A stretch of DNA of 9,819 bases from CAYYAU01 sp964469765 [NCBI: uncultured Clostridia bacterium] (lineage in GTDB: Bacteria; UBA6262; WVXT01; CAYYAU01), in assembly GCA_964469765.1 (NCBI GenBank), contig CAYYAU010000025.1:1-9819 (forward strand). The letters run 5' to 3'. The translations under genes and the position numbers were made by a program. This document shows, in pieces, positions 6,335 through 9,819 of this stretch; position 1 is the first letter of the stretch, and the number at the start of each line of letters is the position of its first letter. The notes under the pieces are model-generated. The model saw only the letters and a program-made list of their open reading frames with translations. It had not been told where the DNA came from and did not search any database.

Positions 6335-6351
6335 GCTGAAGTTTTTATATA

Positions 6352-7095
6352 TTACCAATCTTGTTCAACATACGGAGCCTTAAACTTTGGAATCCTTCTT
6401 TTTTCTTTCTGATAACCTTTCTCTTTTTCAGAAAAAGCATCAAGAATCCTTTTTGCATCTTCTTCAGACATATATTTCTTTTTTTGAGAGGGCTTTTTTT
6501 CTTGTTCGCTTTTTTCTTTTTTAGTGTTTTCTTTTCCTTTCTTTATCCCTGCAGCAGACTGTTTCTTTTGAGACTGTTTATTCTGCTTTTTACCTTGAGA
6601 TATTCTTTTCTTTTCTTCCTTAAGTTGTTTTTCAGAAAGGCCTTGCTGTTTTTTTCTTTTAGCAAGCTCTTTCAGTTTTTTTCTAATGAATTCTATATTG
6701 TATTTAGCATCATTATCTTTAGGATTTATATCAAGTGCCTTCTTATAATACTGAATTGCATCAAGCCATCTTCCCTGTCTAAACAGGCAATTTCCTATAT
6801 TATACAATGCTTTTGCCTCTAAATTCAAATTCTTTGTATAAGTTGCCTTTTCATACTCCTTTTGTGCCTCTTTGTATCTTTTCTTTTTATAAAGCACATT
6901 ACCAATATTATAATGCACCTCACAGCTTTTAGGAGCATCAATCTGAGCATCTCTATACTGCTGAATAGCCTTGTCAAATTTTTTCTGTTTAAAATATCTA
7001 TTTCCTTTATTAACCTTCATCCGAACAGAACACAAAAGCAGAGATGGCATTAATATAATTATACTTAAAATAATTAATTTAAAGGACTTTCTCAT
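6352..7095 (-). CDS. batC: BatC-like TPR protein with Lys/Gln-rich tail
   Basis: A 247-residue envelope protein with an N-terminal signal peptide or anchor (about 4-22, ending LLLC), three to four TPR units (about 28-140: NRYFKQKKFDKAIQQYRDA at 32-50, HYNIGNVLYKKKRYKEAQKEY at 61-81, ALYNIGNCLFRQGRWLDAI at 96-114, then YYKKALDINPKDNDAKYNI), a highly charged Lys/Gln/Glu tract (about 137-208) and a conserved-looking end, PYVEQDW. TPR followed by a basic low-complexity linker and a final acidic-Trp motif is how BatC proteins, or the C-terminal half of fused BatB-TPR proteins, commonly end. It is probably a scaffold for BatA and BatB at the membrane; that role is inferred. Its ATG overlaps the batB stop as ATGA, so the two are probably translationally coupled. 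Cys22 is not in a canonical lipobox, since Leu rather than Gly/Ala/Ser precedes it. Confidence 0.85.
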   Translation of the reverse strand: MRKSFKLIILSIIILMPSLLLCSVRMKVNKGNRYFKQKKFDKAIQQYRDAQIDAPKSCEVHYNIGNVLYKKKRYKEAQKEYEKATYTKNLNLEAKALYNIGNCLFRQGRWLDAIQYYKKALDINPKDNDAKYNIEFIRKKLKELAKRKKQQGLSEKQLKEEKKRISQGKKQNKQSQKKQSAAGIKKGKENTKKEKSEQEKKPSQKKKYMSEEDAKRILDAFSEKEKGYQKEKRRIPKFKAPYVEQDW

Positions 7096-8102
7096 TTTTT
7101 AAACTTTTTCCTTGAATAAATAAACATTTCTAAAATTAATATTATTATACCAAAAAAAAGAGGATACTGAAACCTGTCTTCATACTGAGTAAACAGTGTG
7201 CTTTTAAGCTTTTTCTTCTCCATTCTGGAGATATCATTATATAGTGCATTTATCTCTGAAGAAGCATCTGTAAACCTAAAGTATTTACCCCCTGTAAGTA
7301 AAGCCACCTTTTGCAATGTGCTTTCATCTAATTTACTCATTACCGTATTTCCATATTTATCCTTTTTATATTCTTTAAGTGCACCTTTTTCATCATAAAT
7401 AGGAATAGGTTCGCCTTCGGAAGACCCAATTCCTATCGTATAGATTCTAACACCTTGTCTTTTTGCTTCTTGTGCTACCTCTAATACATTTCCTTTATGG
7501 TCTTCTCCATCAGTGATAACTACTAGAACTTTATGTTTTTTTTCTTTAGTTGAAAAACTCCTTAAAGCAAGTTTAATAGCATCTGCAATAGCTGTTCCTG
7601 GATATGGGATAAGGTCGGTATTAATCATATCTAAAAACATCTTTGCTGCATAGTAATCAAGAGTCAAGGGACATTGAAGAAACGGTTTCCCAGCAAAAGC
7701 GATTATTCCTATTCTATCTCCTTTTAAAGCATCAATAAAATTGGTAAGTTCTCTTTTTGCTCCTGTAATTCTGTTTGGTTTAATATCCTCTGCGTTCATA
7801 CTTAATGAGGTATCAATTGCAACAATAATATCCAGCCCTCTTCTTGTAATGGGATGAAGCTTCTTTCCCCACTGGGGACCGGACAAAGAAATAAAAATGA
7901 ACATAGTAGCAAAAATCAATACAACTTCTTTTAGTATTTCTTTTGTTTTACTGAAAGAAGGAGTAAGCATATCTATCAATGATTTATCACAGAACAGATA
8001 AAGCAGTTTTTCCTTTCTCTTTCTACTCAGATAGAAAAAAACAACCATAGCAGGTAGAACTAAAATTAATAAATATAGAAATATAGAATAACGAAATGTC
8101 AT
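7092..8102 (-). CDS. batB: BatB, membrane-anchored von Willebrand A domain protein
   Basis: A 336-residue protein of typical BatB length without a fused TPR part. Two N-terminal hydrophobic helices (about 6-25 and 57-75) precede a VWA domain (about 88-295), and a final helix spans about 313-330. The MIDAS metal site looks complete: DTSLS at 97-101, Thr170 in YPGTAIADA, and TDGED at 197-201 with Asp198. QCPLTLDYYAAK at 143-154 is the family signature shared with BatA. The VWA domain is expected to bind a partner through a divalent metal, by analogy with other MIDAS proteins; the ligand is unknown. The hydrophobic pattern matches the aerotolerance N-terminal domain of BatA/BatB. It starts 9 nt after batA with only a weak AGAGA upstream, and shares ATGA with batC. 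Confidence 0.92.
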   Translation of the reverse strand: MTFRYSIFLYLLILVLPAMVVFFYLSRKRKEKLLYLFCDKSLIDMLTPSFSKTKEILKEVVLIFATMFIFISLSGPQWGKKLHPITRRGLDIIVAIDTSLSMNAEDIKPNRITGAKRELTNFIDALKGDRIGIIAFAGKPFLQCPLTLDYYAAKMFLDMINTDLIPYPGTAIADAIKLALRSFSTKEKKHKVLVVITDGEDHKGNVLEVAQEAKRQGVRIYTIGIGSSEGEPIPIYDEKGALKEYKKDKYGNTVMSKLDESTLQKVALLTGGKYFRFTDASSEINALYNDISRMEKKKLKSTLFTQYEDRFQYPLFFGIIILILEMFIYSRKKFKK

Positions 8103-8111
8103 TTGTATCTC

Positions 8112-9101
8112 TTATGGAAGTGTTCTTAAAAGTGTTTTGGACAACACAACTTCTATTAAAAAAATAAAACTTCCAAAAATCAAAAAATAATGAAACAATT
8201 CGGTATAACTTACATACTCTTGAGTTTTTACTTCTGTTTTCTCCATACGATCAATTGTTTTATAAATAGCATTCAGACTCTTTAAATCTGTTGCCCGAAA
8301 ATAGAGCCCTTCTGTAGTTTGAGCAATTTGCTTCAATGTAACCTCATCTAATTCTTCTGGAAGCCTTATTAGTCTTTTTCCAAATATTGGGTCATCAATT
8401 GGATACAAAGCACCACCAGGAGCACCTGCACCTATTGTATAAATCTTAATACCAAAGGATTGGGCAACCTTTGAAGCTGTGATTGGGTCAATCTCTCCCA
8501 TATTGTTCCTACCATCAGTAGTAAGAATTATAACCTTACTTTTTGCATGACTTTCTTTCAATCTGTTAACAGCAGTTATAATAGCTTCTCCAATAGCGGT
8601 GCCATCAGTCTGAGTCATACCTATGTGAATCTGTTTAACAAACTCCAAAATAGCTGCGTAATCTAAAGTAAGGGGGCATTGTGTAAGACTAATTCCAGAA
8701 AAGACAACAACGCCAATTCTATCGTTTTTTCTGCCTTTGATAAACTTCTGGATAACATCTTTTGCTGCTTCAAGTCTATTAAGTGGATTAAAATCAAGTG
8801 CCTTCATGCTTGAGGATGTATCAATCACTAACATAATATCTATACCTTTTGAGGTAATCTCTTCTTTCTTTTGTCCTGCTTGGGGTCGAGCAAATGCAAT
8901 AATAAAGAAAGTTAGAGCTATAATCCGCAATATAAAAAGTATATATTGAGGAGTAAACCTCTTATGAGAAAACTTTTTAATATAATCTATATCGGAATAG
9001 TTTAAAGTAGGCAGAGACTTGGATTTAGTTTTATTATATACCACTACTAAAATTGGAATAATTATTAACCCTAATAAGTAAATTGGATTTGCAAATCTCA
9101 T
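8112..9101 (-). CDS. batA: BatA, membrane-anchored von Willebrand A domain protein
   Basis: A 329-residue paralogue of the next gene. The start FANPIYLLGLIIIPILV at 3-19 is the characteristic BatA N-terminal helix, followed by a second helix (about 52-70) ending in ARPQAG, also typical. The VWA domain covers about 85-288 with MIDAS residues DTSSS at 94-98, Thr168 in TDGTAIGEA and Asp196 in TTDGRNN. QCPLTLDYAA is at 141-150, and a C-terminal helix at about 303-322. Two full MIDAS proteins side by side is the hallmark of the Bat operon. The gene overlaps the upstream one as ATGA, with AAGGG about 10 nt before the ATG. MoxR-family AAA+ ATPases encoded upstream of such genes are thought to act on these VWA proteins; that gene would lie outside this window. 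Confidence 0.93.
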   Translation of the reverse strand: MRFANPIYLLGLIIIPILVVVYNKTKSKSLPTLNYSDIDYIKKFSHKRFTPQYILFILRIIALTFFIIAFARPQAGQKKEEITSKGIDIMLVIDTSSSMKALDFNPLNRLEAAKDVIQKFIKGRKNDRIGVVVFSGISLTQCPLTLDYAAILEFVKQIHIGMTQTDGTAIGEAIITAVNRLKESHAKSKVIILTTDGRNNMGEIDPITASKVAQSFGIKIYTIGAGAPGGALYPIDDPIFGKRLIRLPEELDEVTLKQIAQTTEGLYFRATDLKSLNAIYKTIDRMEKTEVKTQEYVSYTELFHYFLIFGSFIFLIEVVLSKTLLRTLP

Positions 9102-9819
9102 TGTTTATCTACCCTTAAGTCGTATTGGTTGTTTCTGTTTTCCATTTCTATCTTAGCAGTTGTGATGTTAACTATTGTTTCTGCCTTTTCTAAATCATTA
9201 TCAATATTCTTCCTATGTGGTATATATTTAGCGAACTTAACCAAATCGCATCCTTCTAAAAACTCCTTTATTAAAAGATATATCTTTTTATCAATATTAA
9301 TTCTTTTAAGCTGCTTACACAATTCAAATGTGGTCATTTCTAAAACAGAAAAATTATATCTTCGTTCTAAATATCTTCTCACTATCTCTGAAAGAATAAT
9401 ATAAAACTCTTTAATTTTTCCTTCTTTTAAAAGGGAGCTAGCCTTTAATTTTGATAGTCTTTCTAAGGCTACTTCCTCTGCTGGTCTTAAAAGAGTAGAA
9501 TCCTCAAAAGTTTTTTGTTCTTTTTTCTTAAGAAAAACAAAATACATAACAAAAACAATAATAACAAGAAAAATAATTAATAATGGCAAAAAGTTAAATG
9601 GCACACCTACAGGAGGTTTTATATCGCGAATATCCTTTTCGGCTTTGTCAGCTGCTACAGACTCTACAGTTATCTTTATTTCTCTTGAAGATACCGATTT
9701 ACCATCATACTTTACAAAAGGATGATCTTTAATAAGGCTAGGATTAAGAGGCAAGGCTTTAAAATTCTTGATTTCTAAAAATATTTTATTGCCCCCAAAT
9801 TCAATGGCTAAATCCTCAA
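9098..9819 (-). CDS. Bat-operon membrane protein, DUF4381/BatD-C-terminus-like (5' end outside window)
   Basis: The frame is open to the window edge, giving 239 visible residues. A TTG at 9754 could be mistaken for a start, but 21 more in-frame codons precede it (including EFGGNKIFLEIKNF), so the gene is truncated by the window. The visible part begins in a beta-rich, probably extracytoplasmic domain, passes DIRDIKPPVG at 62-71, crosses one membrane helix (about 74-96), and ends in a cytoplasmic helical domain (about 110-220). That last domain resembles the end of BatD from the same operon: EFY near its start, a MTTFEL/LTTDVI segment, then a GCDLVKFA/KADFARFA motif. Position just before batA, with an ATGA overlap, fits the DUF4381-type protein often found there. 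The function is not known; it is probably a structural partner of BatA/BatB. Confidence 0.72.
   Translation of the reverse strand, partial: EDLAIEFGGNKIFLEIKNFKALPLNPSLIKDHPFVKYDGKSVSSREIKITVESVAADKAEKDIRDIKPPVGVPFNFLPLLIIFLVIIVFVMYFVFLKKKEQKTFEDSTLLRPAEEVALERLSKLKASSLLKEGKIKEFYIILSEIVRRYLERRYNFSVLEMTTFELCKQLKRINIDKKIYLLIKEFLEGCDLVKFAKYIPHRKNIDNDLEKAETIVNITTAKIEMENRNNQYDLRVDKQ

Larger units (their letters stand above)
6202..6351. other. batC-batD gap with a G+C-rich, hairpin-bearing island
   Basis: This 150-nt gap contains a stretch (6241-6340) with 50 G/C out of 100 by hand count, against 14 of 60 in 6181-6240. It carries two perfect hairpins and one copy of a 13-nt core that recurs at 507-519. 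On the minus strand the frame of batD is open through the whole island, giving a Trp- and Arg-rich 32-codon extension with ATGs at 6297 and 6282. The peptide does not resemble a BatD N-terminus or a signal peptide. It matches no riboswitch I can recognise by sight. Dispersed palindromic repeat or cis-acting RNA are the leading readings. Confidence 0.55.

Noticed and set aside
6231-6345. A named riboswitch (fluoride, TPP, c-di-GMP, cobalamin)
   Set aside because: Fragments such as GATGGCGG superficially recall fluoride or other aptamers, but the required core sequences and pseudoknot partners could not be found by eye, and batD is not a usual target.
6202-6400. A separate promoter for batD
   Set aside because: TTGAAC near the end of batC and TATAAA after it are only about 13 nt apart, too close for a sigma-70 promoter, and no better pair was seen.
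6113-6412. 99-codon plus-strand open frame across the batC-batD gap
   Set aside because: It overlaps the ends of two real genes and the hairpin island, its product has no recognisable features, and no gene in the window is on this strand.
6361-6822. 153-codon Phe-rich open frame on the plus strand
   Set aside because: It is the complement of the Lys-rich tail of batC: AAA/AAG codons read backwards give Phe and Leu, which explains both the bias and the lack of stops.
6352-7095. batC as a lipoprotein through Cys22
   Set aside because: The residues before the cysteine are LLL, not the small residue at -1 that a lipobox requires.

Overview
This is an AT-rich bacterial window (roughly one-third G+C by eye). 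Every convincing gene lies on the minus strand, so transcription runs from high to low coordinates. Reading frames are intact, standard code fits throughout, and neighbours are tightly packed, with ATGA overlaps, a 14-nt overlap and 9-20 nt gaps. Sec-type signal peptides, membrane-anchored von Willebrand A proteins and polyprenyl-phosphate sugar chemistry point to a bacterium that is probably diderm. The low G+C, a TTG start and the gene set would suit an uncultured candidate-phylum lineage (for example Omnitrophota- or Desantisbacteria-like), but that placement is a guess from composition and gene content.

Region 1 (about 9819 down to 2920) is a Bat-type operon. In transcription order it holds: a membrane protein with a cytoplasmic helical domain (5' end outside the window), batA (VWA), batB (VWA), batC (TPR with a Lys/Gln-rich tail), batD (three tandem beta-sandwich-like domains), batE (TPR, two membrane segments, SH3-like end) and a SagB-type FMN nitroreductase-like protein overlapping batE. 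The expected picture is an envelope assembly: BatA and BatB present metal-dependent adhesion (MIDAS) domains, BatC and BatE supply TPR surfaces, and BatD and the first protein have extracytoplasmic beta domains joined by one helix to related cytoplasmic domains. MoxR and DUF58 genes usually precede such operons and would lie beyond the right edge.

Region 2 (2895 down to 1) is a surface-polysaccharide unit. It starts with a clear sigma-70-like promoter (TTGACG, 17 nt, TACAAT), followed by a polyprenyl-phosphate sugar-1-phosphate transferase that starts the lipid-linked glycan, a GalE-like sugar-nucleotide epimerase, and the N-terminal 159 residues of a ManC-type mannose-1-phosphate guanylyltransferase running off the left edge. 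Together they would supply activated sugars and prime a glycan.

The least ordinary stretch is the batC-batD gap (6202-6351). It has about 50% G+C over 6241-6340, carries two perfect hairpins, and stays open in the batD frame, which has probably pulled the automatic batD start 32 codons too far upstream. A 13-nt core from it recurs with one mismatch in the other atypical gap, before manC, suggesting a dispersed repeat or a structured RNA. No tRNA, rRNA, CRISPR array, transposase or convincing intrinsic terminator was seen.
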